Positions 23,905 to 31,022 of a DNA stretch of 52,620 bases are shown here, piece after piece (the stretch's first letter is position 1; every line of letters begins with the position of its first letter). The DNA comes from an uncultured Bacteroidota bacterium (GTDB lineage Bacteria > Bacteroidota > Bacteroidia > Bacteroidales > P3). A program made the translations under genes and the position numbers. The stretch lies in assembly GCA_902774395.1 (NCBI GenBank), contig CACYIK010000012.1, forward strand, positions 1-52,620, given 5' to 3'. The notes beneath the pieces are model-generated. The model had not been told where the DNA came from. It saw only the letters and a program-made list of their open reading frames with translations, and made no database searches.

Positions 23905-25191
23905 ATGGAAAACCTGATAGATAAAATCAAACAACTGGCCCATGCGCAGCGCGAGGAGGTGATAGAGTGGCGGCGGTGGATGCACCGGCACCCCGACCTC
24001 TCGCAGGAGGAGTACGGCACCATGGAGTTCGTGGCCGAACGGCTGCGCGAAATGGGGCTGGAGCCTAAGACAGGTATCGGGAAGACCGGTGTGATGGCCA
24101 TGCTGGAAGGTAGGGGCGTACCCCCGTGTACGCCCACAGAAATCAATGCATCTGGCAAGGGCGTACACGGGGGTACGCCCCTACAAGGAGATAAGGAGAT
24201 AAGACAATACTGCGTGGCTTTGCGCTCGGATTATGACGCGCTGCCGATAACCGAATGCACAGGGCTGCCGTTCGCCAGCGAGAAGCCTGGCGTGATGCAT
24301 GCCTGTGGGCACGATATGCACACCTGTTCGCTGCTGGGCGCCATCAAAATTCTTATACGGCTGCGTGATCAGTTCAGCGGCACGCTGATGTTTATCTTCG
24401 AGCCCAGCGAGGAGAAATACCCCGGCGGCGCCCGCATGATGATGGAGGACGGACTGTTCGACGAAATCACGCCCAACGAGATATACTCCTTCCACTGCCT
24501 GCCGGAGATGGACTTCGGCAAAGTGGGCATGCGCAAAGGCAAGTATATGGCCTCGACCGATGAGCTCTACTGGACCGTCAAAGGCCTCGGTGGCCACGGC
24601 GCCACGCCGCACCTGAGCGTCGACCCCATCGTGGTGGCCAGCCATATCGTTATCGCCCTGCAGCAAATTGTCAGCCGCAACGCCGCCCCCATGATGCCGA
24701 CGGTGCTCACCATCGGCAAGATTCAGGAGGTGGGTGGCCGTACCAATATCATCCCCGACACGGTGAAGATGGAGGGCATTATCCGCACTTTCGATGAGAA
24801 GTGGCGCCTCGAAGCCCACGAGAAGATTCGCAAGATAAGCACCGGTGTGGCAGAGGCCATGGGTGCCGAATGTGACCTCTTCATCGACTATGGCTACCCC
24901 TACGTCTTCAACGACGACGCCTGCACGCAGCAGGTGCACGACAACGCCTGTGCCTTCCTCGGCGAGGAGAATGTCGAGTGGCTCGACCTCCGCATGACCG
25001 CCGAGGACTTCGCTTTCTTCGCACAGAAGATACCGGCCTGCTACTTCCGTATCGGCATCCACGAGCCCGGCACCCCCTTCAGCAACCTCCACCGTCCTAA
25101 CCTCATGGTCGACGAGCGCAGCCTGGAGCTGGCCAATGGCCTCATCGCCTACAATGCTTTGATGGCACTTAAGAATAGGATAAAAGAGTGA
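23905..25191 (+). CDS. M20 family amidohydrolase / metallopeptidase
   Basis: A 428-residue enzyme of the M20D type (N-acyl-amino acid or hippurate amidohydrolase). Metal and catalytic motifs are present: MHRHPDLSQEEYGT, VALRSDYDALPI, HACGHDMHT, FEPSEEKYPGGARMM, GHGATPHLSVDP and a late MTAEDFAFF. The substrate cannot be told. The odd part is residues about 69-96 (RGVPPCTP... to GVHGGTPLQG). They are encoded by a perfect 26-bp inverted repeat with a 23-base loop, placed before VALRSDYDALPI, where family members have a short loop. The MATE transporter starts 1 bp after the stop. Confidence 0.88.
   Translation: MENLIDKIKQLAHAQREEVIEWRRWMHRHPDLSQEEYGTMEFVAERLREMGLEPKTGIGKTGVMAMLEGRGVPPCTPTEINASGKGVHGGTPLQGDKEIRQYCVALRSDYDALPITECTGLPFASEKPGVMHACGHDMHTCSLLGAIKILIRLRDQFSGTLMFIFEPSEEKYPGGARMMMEDGLFDEITPNEIYSFHCLPEMDFGKVGMRKGKYMASTDELYWTVKGLGGHGATPHLSVDPIVVASHIVIALQQIVSRNAAPMMPTVLTIGKIQEVGGRTNIIPDTVKMEGIIRTFDEKWRLEAHEKIRKISTGVAEAMGAECDLFIDYGYPYVFNDDACTQQVHDNACAFLGEENVEWLDLRMTAEDFAFFAQKIPACYFRIGIHEPGTPFSNLHRPNLMVDERSLELANGLIAYNALMALKNRIKE
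24110..24184. repeat. Perfect 26-bp inverted repeat inside the M20 gene
   Basis: Left arm 24110-24135 begins GTAGGGGCGTACCCCCGTG; right arm 24159-24184 is its exact reverse complement; the loop is 23 bases. The whole element is 75 bp, a multiple of three, and is read in frame without stops. It looks like a REP-type palindrome that inserted into coding sequence. Confidence 0.92.
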
Positions 25192-25192
25192 T

Positions 25193-26623
25193 ATGGACAA
25201 TGACATTCGTGAACTCGAAACCAAGCCCATGGGCAAGCTCCTCTGGCAGTATGCGCTGCCGGCGGTGGCGAGCCAGGTGGTGACGTCGATATATAATATC
25301 GTCGACCGTATCTTTTTGGGTAACACTCCCGACGACGGCAAGATGCTGTTGGCGGCCCTCACCATCACGTTCCCTATCATGAATATCATCCACGCCTTCG
25401 GCTCGCTGGTGGGAGCAGGCTCGAGTGCCCGCATGAGTATTGTGCTGGGCCGCAAGGATGTGCGGTGGGCCGAGAAGATACTAGGTAACAGTATGCTCCT
25501 CACTTTCCTGTTCGGTTTCATCTTTGTGGTGGGAGGCTATCTCTGGATGCATCCCATCATCAACCTCTTCGCCGACGGTGCGTCGCAGCAGGTGATCGAC
25601 GCCGCCTGCGAGTACATGTACATCGTCCTCCCTGGCATGTTCCTCTTGACGGTGACTTACAATCTTGTAGGTCTTATCCGCTCGTCGGGCTATCCTATGA
25701 AAGGCATGTGGATAATGGTAGGTGGCGCTATGCTGAATATCTTCCTCGACTTTCTGTTTATCAGCGAGTTCGGTTGGGGTATGAAGGGCGCCGCCTGGGC
25801 CACGACGCTCTCGATGGGCGCTTCCGCTGCCGTCGCCGTGCTCCACTTCGTACAGCCGAAGTCTTTCATCCGCTTCAAACGTCATGCTTGGGCACCCAAG
25901 CTTTATATCTTCCGCAATATCCTTGCCATCGGCATCAGCCCCTTCTCGATGAATGCGGCGGCCTTTGCCGTGGTGGCGGTGCTGAACCGTCAGCTGATAC
26001 GCTTCGGTGGCGACGATGCGATGACGGTCTATGGCGCTGCCAACTCCTACATGGGTTTGATATTCATGGTGTTGCTTGGACTCTGTCAGGCCATGCAGCC
26101 CATCGCGGGCTACAACTATGGCGCCCGCCGCAACGACCGCTTGCGTGAGGTGTATATCTTGACGATGAAGGTCTGCGTCATTATCGGCATCATCGGTGCC
26201 GCGTCGGCGCTCATCTTCCCGCGCACCATCATCGGTTTCTTCAACTCCGAGTCCGAGATTCTCGACATGGGCGAGCCCGCCCTGCGCTATCTCATGGTCT
26301 TCTGCCCGCTGATAGCCTTCACGGTCACCAACTCACAGCTCTTCCAGAGCATCGACCAGCCATGGATAGCCATCGTCACCAGCCTCTCGCGCCAGGTCAT
26401 CTTCCTCATCCCGCTGTCGCTCATCCTGCCCGACTTGCTGATGGGCTTCAACGGGGGTGACGGCGTCACGGGAGTGTGGCAGGCCTGCGCCATCTGCGAT
26501 GTGCTGGGCGCCCTGCTGTCGCTGGTGCTGCTGATGACCCACCGACAGGTCTTCCGCATGGATTATATCCCACCCGAGCGCAAGCCCAAGAAAGAGTTGG
26601 GACCAAAGGAAATTGAAAATTGA
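25193..26623 (+). CDS. MATE family multidrug/solute efflux transporter
   Basis: A 476-residue membrane protein with about twelve helices and the two-fold MATE layout. Family stretches: PAVASQVVTSIYNIVDRIFLG, FPIMNIIHAFGSLVGAGSSA, YNLVGLIRSSGYPMKGM and GLCQAMQPIAGYNYGARR. MATE proteins export cationic compounds against H+ or Na+. The start is 1 bp after the M20 stop, so the two are cotranscribed. The last residues and the stop (EIEN, TGA) fall inside an AATTGAAAATTG repeat that continues into the murB start. Confidence 0.9.
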   Translation: MDNDIRELETKPMGKLLWQYALPAVASQVVTSIYNIVDRIFLGNTPDDGKMLLAALTITFPIMNIIHAFGSLVGAGSSARMSIVLGRKDVRWAEKILGNSMLLTFLFGFIFVVGGYLWMHPIINLFADGASQQVIDAACEYMYIVLPGMFLLTVTYNLVGLIRSSGYPMKGMWIMVGGAMLNIFLDFLFISEFGWGMKGAAWATTLSMGASAAVAVLHFVQPKSFIRFKRHAWAPKLYIFRNILAIGISPFSMNAAAFAVVAVLNRQLIRFGGDDAMTVYGAANSYMGLIFMVLLGLCQAMQPIAGYNYGARRNDRLREVYILTMKVCVIIGIIGAASALIFPRTIIGFFNSESEILDMGEPALRYLMVFCPLIAFTVTNSQLFQSIDQPWIAIVTSLSRQVIFLIPLSLILPDLLMGFNGGDGVTGVWQACAICDVLGALLSLVLLMTHRQVFRMDYIPPERKPKKELGPKEIEN

Positions 26624-26651
26624 GAATTGAAAATTGATAATTAAGAATTGA
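26610..26651 (+). repeat. AATTGAA heptamer repeat joining MATE stop and murB start
   Basis: AAATTGAAAATTGAGAATTG, then AAAATTGATAATTAAGAATTG and AAAG. It holds the MATE stop (TGA 26621-26623) and the murB initiation codon (TTG 26648-26650). No ordinary ribosome binding site is visible in it. Confidence 0.85.
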
Positions 26652-27622
26652 AAGTCTACGAGAACATATCCCTCAAACCTTATAACACCTTTGGCATTGA
26701 CGTGAAAGCACGTCGGCTGGTGGTGGTGGAGCCTGGTGACGACTTAGTCACTCTGACACTCAGTCACTCGGAAACTCTTATCCTCGGCGGTGGCAGCAAC
26801 ATGGTGTTTACCAAGGACTACGAGGGCACTGTCATTACGCTCTCCAATACCTTTCACCTTTCACCTCTCACCTCTCACCTTGTCACGGTTTGGGGTGGCA
26901 TGGAGATGGACGACCTAATCCAGTGGACGCTCGACCATGGTCTTTACGGTCTTGAGAATCTCTCCGCCATCCCCGGCACCGTGGGGGCTTCGGCGGTGCA
27001 GAATGTGGGCGCTTATGGCGCTGAGGCAAAGGATTTTATTGAGAGCGTAGAGGTCTACGACCTAATGGAACGTCGCCAATGCACCTTCTGCAATGCAGAC
27101 TGCCAGTTTGCCTACCGCGACTCCCTCTTCAAGCATCATCCAGGCCGCTACCTCATCCTCCGAGTCACCTATCGTTTGAGTAAGAAGTTTGTCCCCAACC
27201 TCAGCTACAAAGCCCTCGAGGGATTGCCTCATGCCACTGCCCAGCAGCTTCGCGAGGCCATCACAGAGGTGCGCTGGAGCAAACTCCCGCGTCCCGAGGA
27301 ACACGGCTCCGCCGGCAGCTTTTTTAAAAATCCCGTCGTCGACGAATCCACCTACCTCTGTCTCAAAGCCGAATATCCTGATATGCCCGACGCCCATAGA
27401 TCAGACAATGGTTACAAGCTTTCGGCCGGTTGGCTGATTGATAAAGCCGGCTGGAAAGGCCGCACGCAGGGTAGGGCAGGGGTCTGGCCGAAGAACGCCC
27501 TCGTCCTATACAATGCTGACGGCTGCTCCGGTGACGAAGTCCGCGCCCTTGCCGCAGCTATCCAGCAAGATGTGAAACAAAAATTCGGCGTCGCCCTCGA
27601 CCCCGAAGCAATAATTATATGA
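26648..27622 (+). CDS. murB: UDP-N-acetylenolpyruvoylglucosamine reductase MurB
   Basis: A 324-residue FAD enzyme reducing UDP-GlcNAc-enolpyruvate to UDP-MurNAc in peptidoglycan synthesis. Type I features: ENISLKPYNTFGIDV at the start, LILGGGSNMVF, SAIPGTVGASAVQNVGAYGAE, AYRDSLFK (catalytic Arg), GSAGSFFKNPVV (catalytic Ser) and a C-terminal LDPEAI (catalytic Glu). The start must be TTG 26648, since this gives the standard MKVYENISL; the TTG belongs to the AATTGAA repeat. Residues 70-78 (HLSPLTSHL) come from a CTCACCT repeat that also occurs in mnmE in the same phase. Confidence 0.94.
   Translation: MKVYENISLKPYNTFGIDVKARRLVVVEPGDDLVTLTLSHSETLILGGGSNMVFTKDYEGTVITLSNTFHLSPLTSHLVTVWGGMEMDDLIQWTLDHGLYGLENLSAIPGTVGASAVQNVGAYGAEAKDFIESVEVYDLMERRQCTFCNADCQFAYRDSLFKHHPGRYLILRVTYRLSKKFVPNLSYKALEGLPHATAQQLREAITEVRWSKLPRPEEHGSAGSFFKNPVVDESTYLCLKAEYPDMPDAHRSDNGYKLSAGWLIDKAGWKGRTQGRAGVWPKNALVLYNADGCSGDEVRALAAAIQQDVKQKFGVALDPEAIII
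26851..26885 (+). repeat. In-frame CTCACCT heptamer element in murB
   Basis: CACCTTTCACCTCTCACCTC and flanks, encoding HLSPLTSHL. The same 20 bases, in the same phase, occur in mnmE at 41153-41172. Confidence 0.88.
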
Positions 27623-27627
27623 AACAT

Positions 27628-27757
27628 AATGGAAGATAAAAGAAGATAAAAGGAGATAGAGGAAGATAGAGGACAATACCAATTCAATTGTCCTTTATCT
27701 TCCGCGAGCACAGCGAGCTATCTTCCTTTATCTGCTTCTATCTCCCCCTCAAAATAA
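27628..27757. repeat. Inverted AGATA-rich repeat between murB and the next gene
   Basis: The left part has GGAAGATAAAAGAAGATAAA, GGAGATAGAGGAAGATAGAGG and GACAAT. The right part is inverted: ATTGTCCTTTATCTTCC, then GCGAGCACAGCGAGC and TATCTTCCTTTATCTGCTTC. It can fold into a long hairpin. Only the ATG at 27762 lies beyond it. Confidence 0.75.
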
Positions 27758-27761
27758 TAAT

Positions 27762-28370
27762 ATGGAAAAGATAGAGAAATTCTGGCAGTGGTTTGTGGAC
27801 CACAACGAGGAACTCGTCGCCATGGGCGACCTGGAAGATAAAGAGCGCGAACAGCTGGAGAACGCCCTGCAGTACCAGCTGACAAAATATTGCGACGGCC
27901 TCACCTACGAGATAGGCGACGCCACCGCCAACGGCCGTACGCTGACGTTCACCGCCGAGGGCGACACCGACCTCTTCCGCTATGTCGTGGAGCTCGTCGA
28001 CAACGCCCCCGACCTCGACTGGTGGGAGTTCGTGGCCTTCAAGCAGCCTATGGGCACCGAGCTCAAAGTGCGCTTCGACAAGTTGCTCTTCGATACCCGC
28101 AAGATGTACTTCCAACAGCTTGAGTGCGAGGAAGAACCCGAGATGCTGGGTCTGCGCATTGCCGTCGAAGACGGCCAGCGGCAAGACGAGGATTTCCAAG
28201 TGGGAGTCTATGTGACGTTGGAGTCGTTGATGGGTGAGTTCGACTGTGCCACCCTCATCGGCTATATGGAGACCGTCCCCGTGCCCGCCGAGCCGTTCAA
28301 GAGCGGATTTCAGCCGTTGGACGACCTACCCAAGTTCGTCGAGTGGTTCAAAGCCAAACGTGACGAATAG
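27762..28370 (+). CDS. Conserved-looking cytosolic protein, unknown function
   Basis: A 202-residue acidic protein without signal peptide or membrane segment. It starts EKIEKFWQWFVDHNEELV and has WWEFVAFKQPMG, ELKVRFDKLLFDTRKMYF and a C-terminal DDLPKFVEWFKAKRDE. Regular mixed alpha-beta pattern and chromosomal codon use indicate a real gene. I do not recognise the family. It lies between murB and purA and is bounded by repeats on both sides. Confidence 0.7.
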   Translation: MEKIEKFWQWFVDHNEELVAMGDLEDKEREQLENALQYQLTKYCDGLTYEIGDATANGRTLTFTAEGDTDLFRYVVELVDNAPDLDWWEFVAFKQPMGTELKVRFDKLLFDTRKMYFQQLECEEEPEMLGLRIAVEDGQRQDEDFQVGVYVTLESLMGEFDCATLIGYMETVPVPAEPFKSGFQPLDDLPKFVEWFKAKRDE

Positions 28371-28375
28371 TACTA

Positions 28376-28422
28376 CATTTTTCATTTTTCATTTTTCATT
28401 TTTCATTTTTTTCGTATCTTTG
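28376..28422 (+). promoter_or_regulatory. CATTTTT heptamer array and -7 box of purA
   Basis: Five CATTTTT units (28376-28411) run directly into CGTATCTTTGCA, with the -7 box TATCTTTG at 28415-28422. The -33 region is therefore made of repeat units, so a change in copy number would alter it. The leader to the purA ATG is about 60 bases. Confidence 0.75.
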
Positions 28423-28486
28423 CATTTTGTGTCAGTGTGAAATTCTGAGGGTGAGATGAGTTTTATTTGTTGATAATAAAGTATAT

Positions 28487-29782
28487 ATGACAAAGATAGA
28501 TGTTCTCTTAGGACTCCAGTGGGGCGACGAAGGCAAGGGTAAGATTGTTGACGTGCTCACCCCTAACTATGATGTAGTGGCTCGTTTCCAGGGTGGCCCC
28601 AACGCGGGTCATACCCTTGAGTTCAACGGCACGAAGCATGTATTGCATATCATTCCCAGCGGTATCTTCCACAAGGACAAAATCAACCTTATCGGCAACG
28701 GTGTGCTCATTGAGCCCCGTATCTTCCGTCAGGAGATCGAGGCCCTCGTTGAGAAGGGTGTCGACGCTACCAAGAATCTCTTTATCAGCAAGAAGGCTCA
28801 CCTTATCCTTCCCAGCCATCGCATGATGGATGCCGCCAACGAGCAGGCCAAGGGCAACAGCAAGATCGGCAGCACGCTGAAGGGCATTGGCCCCGCCTAT
28901 ACCGACAAGATTGCCCGTACGGGTCTTCGCGTGGGTGATATCATGACCGACGACTTCATTGAGCGCTATGGCCAGCTGAAACGTCAGCACCTGATGATGG
29001 CACATGCCATGGGCTTCGATGTCGACACCTTCCGCATCGACAATATGACCCTCAGCGAGTATGAGAAGGTGTGGATGGAGAGTCTGGCCACGCTGAAGAA
29101 GTTCCGCTTCGTCAACAGCGAGTATTTTATCAACCAGTGCCTCCGCGAGGACAAGAAAGTGCTGGCTGAGGGTGCCCAGGCCATGATGCTCGACATCGAC
29201 TTCGGCACCTATCCTTTCGTGACCAGTTCGAATACCATTACCGCCGGTGTCTGCACCGGTCTAGGCGTGGCGCCGAGTACCATCGGCAAGGTGATGGGCA
29301 TCACCAAGGCCTACTGCACCCGTGTGGGTGCCGGTCCCTTCCCCACGCAGCTTGACGACGAAACGGGCAAGCAGCTCTGCGAACTGGGCCATGAGTATGG
29401 CGCCACCACGGGTCGTCCGCGCCGCTGCGGATGGATAGACCTGCCGGCGCTGCGCTACGCCTGCATGATCAACGGCGTCACCGAGCTCTACGTCACCAAG
29501 CCCGACGTGATGAACGACTTCGAGACGGTCAACATGTGCACCGCCTACAATATCGACGGCCACAACACCGATGAGATTCCCTTCGAGTACAACACCGTGG
29601 CTATCACCCCGGTGCTCACCCCCTTCGAGGGATGGAAGCAGAGCCTCGAGGGTATCACCGAATACGGCAAGTTACCCGAGAAACTGCGCAAATTCCTTGG
29701 CGCCATCGAGGAGCAGACGGGTGTGACTATCGCTGCCGTCAGCATCAGCCCCGACCGTAAAGATGTGGTGTTCAAGAATTAA
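28487..29782 (+). CDS. purA: Adenylosuccinate synthetase
   Basis: A 431-residue GTP-dependent enzyme joining IMP and aspartate, the first step from IMP to AMP. Signatures: LLGLQWGDEGKGKIVDVL (GTP loop and catalytic Asp), FQGGPNAGHTLEF, GIGPAYTDKIARTGLR, EGAQAMMLDIDFGTYPFVT and TTGRPRRCGW. Full length. The stop TAA is part of a downstream AATTAAG repeat, so the C-terminus FKN ends in repeat sequence. Confidence 0.96.
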   Translation: MTKIDVLLGLQWGDEGKGKIVDVLTPNYDVVARFQGGPNAGHTLEFNGTKHVLHIIPSGIFHKDKINLIGNGVLIEPRIFRQEIEALVEKGVDATKNLFISKKAHLILPSHRMMDAANEQAKGNSKIGSTLKGIGPAYTDKIARTGLRVGDIMTDDFIERYGQLKRQHLMMAHAMGFDVDTFRIDNMTLSEYEKVWMESLATLKKFRFVNSEYFINQCLREDKKVLAEGAQAMMLDIDFGTYPFVTSSNTITAGVCTGLGVAPSTIGKVMGITKAYCTRVGAGPFPTQLDDETGKQLCELGHEYGATTGRPRRCGWIDLPALRYACMINGVTELYVTKPDVMNDFETVNMCTAYNIDGHNTDEIPFEYNTVAITPVLTPFEGWKQSLEGITEYGKLPEKLRKFLGAIEEQTGVTIAAVSISPDRKDVVFKN

Positions 29783-29818
29783 GAATTAAAAATTAAGAAT
29801 TAAGAATCTGCTGACGCA
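29774..29818 (+). repeat. AATTAAG heptamer repeat with GCTGACGCA core
   Basis: AAGAATTAAGAATTAAAAATTAAG and so on, holding the purA stop (TAA 29780-29782), then CTGCTGACGCAAGAAATCG. The GCTGACGCA core also appears at 2241, 46079 and 48353. Confidence 0.8.
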
Positions 29819-29862
29819 AGAAATCGTTAATGCGAGATACTAAACAGAAAAAAACATACGAT

Positions 29863-30924
29863 ATGAAAAAGCTTTTCCTGTTAGCCGCCCTCTTTTCAAT
29901 TGTCAATGTTCAGTTGTCAATTTCTCGGGCCCAGACCAAAGTCAAGGAGACTGCGGTGCCGCGTTCGGTGTTGCTGACTCTCGAAAGAACCTATGACTCC
30001 TACAAGGTGAAGACCTGGTATCAGGCTCCCGGTCAGTTCATTGCCGAGCTTATCATCGATGGACAGGAAGGTCGCAGCTTTTTCACCGCTGGCGGCGACT
30101 GGCAGTATTCCACCTTCCCTGTGAAGATGGAGGAGTGCCCCACCATGCTCACCAGCTATTTCACCAACAACTACCCCGGTTACAAGGTGAAATCCATCGA
30201 CTATGTCGAGGAGATGAGCGGCGACAACTATTACCGCATGATAATTGTCAAGAAGGGTATCTCGGACACTGACTTCGAGCTTATCTTCGACACCCGTGGA
30301 AAGCTGCAGAAGAGCAACGCTCCCGACCCCGCCGCCGTGAAGCGCGACTACTACACGCATAACAACCCCGACGCCACGGAAGGCGACGTCACCAAGGCCA
30401 CCAAGACCGAGCAGAGCCGTCACAGCGGCCGTCCTGCCCCCAAGGTCGACGAACCCCAGGTGGAGAAGTTCACCCCTCCGCAGACTGCCGTGGCTTTCTT
30501 CGAGAAGAACCTCGCCAAGAAAATTAAATCGGGTCCCGAATGGGTCAATCGCGATGACAAATATGCCGTGGCTTACTACACCGACAAGCAGAAGGTTGAG
30601 ATGGACGCTGTCTTCGACATCAACACCGGCGCCCATATCAAGACCGGCAAGGTGCTCCCCAAGGAGCGTTACGGCACGGGTATCATGAAATACCTCGAGG
30701 AGAAGTTCAACGGCGAGAAGTACAAAATCGAGAAGATGGTCACCTACGACTACAGCTCGAAGTACCGTGAGAACGGCAAGAAGCCGAAATCCTACACCTA
30801 TGTGGTTATCAGTCAGAAGGTCAAAGGCTCGAAAGAGCGCAAGTTCACCCGCATGATCTTCGACAGCAAGGGCGCCTTCCAGGAACTTCTGGCTCAGCCT
30901 CTCGACGAGAAAGATGTCCAGTAA
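29863..30924 (+). CDS. Secreted protein with two PepSY-like domains
   Basis: A 353-residue exported protein. The signal peptide is MKKLFLLAALF followed by SIVNVQLSISRAQ. Its second half is encoded by TTTTCAATTGTCAATGTTCA, a copy of the TTTCAAT heptamer repeat. The mature part has two similar domains (about 26-135 and 200-345), each with a helix plus YKVKxW / YKIEKM strands and long hairpins, as in the PepSY-like (BLIP-like) periplasmic proteins common in Bacteroidales. A charged linker with KATKTEQSRHSGRPAP joins them. Function unknown, perhaps protease inhibition or envelope stress. ATG 29863 is preferred over 29830. Confidence 0.72.
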   Translation: MKKLFLLAALFSIVNVQLSISRAQTKVKETAVPRSVLLTLERTYDSYKVKTWYQAPGQFIAELIIDGQEGRSFFTAGGDWQYSTFPVKMEECPTMLTSYFTNNYPGYKVKSIDYVEEMSGDNYYRMIIVKKGISDTDFELIFDTRGKLQKSNAPDPAAVKRDYYTHNNPDATEGDVTKATKTEQSRHSGRPAPKVDEPQVEKFTPPQTAVAFFEKNLAKKIKSGPEWVNRDDKYAVAYYTDKQKVEMDAVFDINTGAHIKTGKVLPKERYGTGIMKYLEEKFNGEKYKIEKMVTYDYSSKYRENGKKPKSYTYVVISQKVKGSKERKFTRMIFDSKGAFQELLAQPLDEKDVQ

Positions 30925-30970
30925 TAGTTAATAGTTGATAGTTAATAGATAAATAGATAATAGTTAACAA
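30922..30970 (+). repeat. AATAGTT heptamer repeat
   Basis: TAATAGTTAATAGTTGATAG and further units. It begins with the stop codon (TAA 30922-30924) of the PepSY-like gene and runs to the terminator hairpin at 30975. Confidence 0.8.
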
Positions 30971-30974
30971 TAAT

Positions 30975-31005
30975 AAAAGAGACGGTCAAACGACCGTCTC
31001 TTTTT
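30975..31005. terminator. Bidirectional terminator between the PepSY-like gene and mfd
   Basis: Stem AAAAGAGACGGTC / GACCGTCTCTTTT with loop AAAC. A and T runs on both sides serve both convergent genes. Confidence 0.92.
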
Positions 31006-31022
31006 ATTTTGTGTGGGATTAA

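Noticed and set aside
24110..24184. Transposon end or insertion sequence in the M20 gene
   Set aside because: No transposase frame and no target-site duplication around it were seen; the element is only 75 bp. It fits a REP-like palindrome better.
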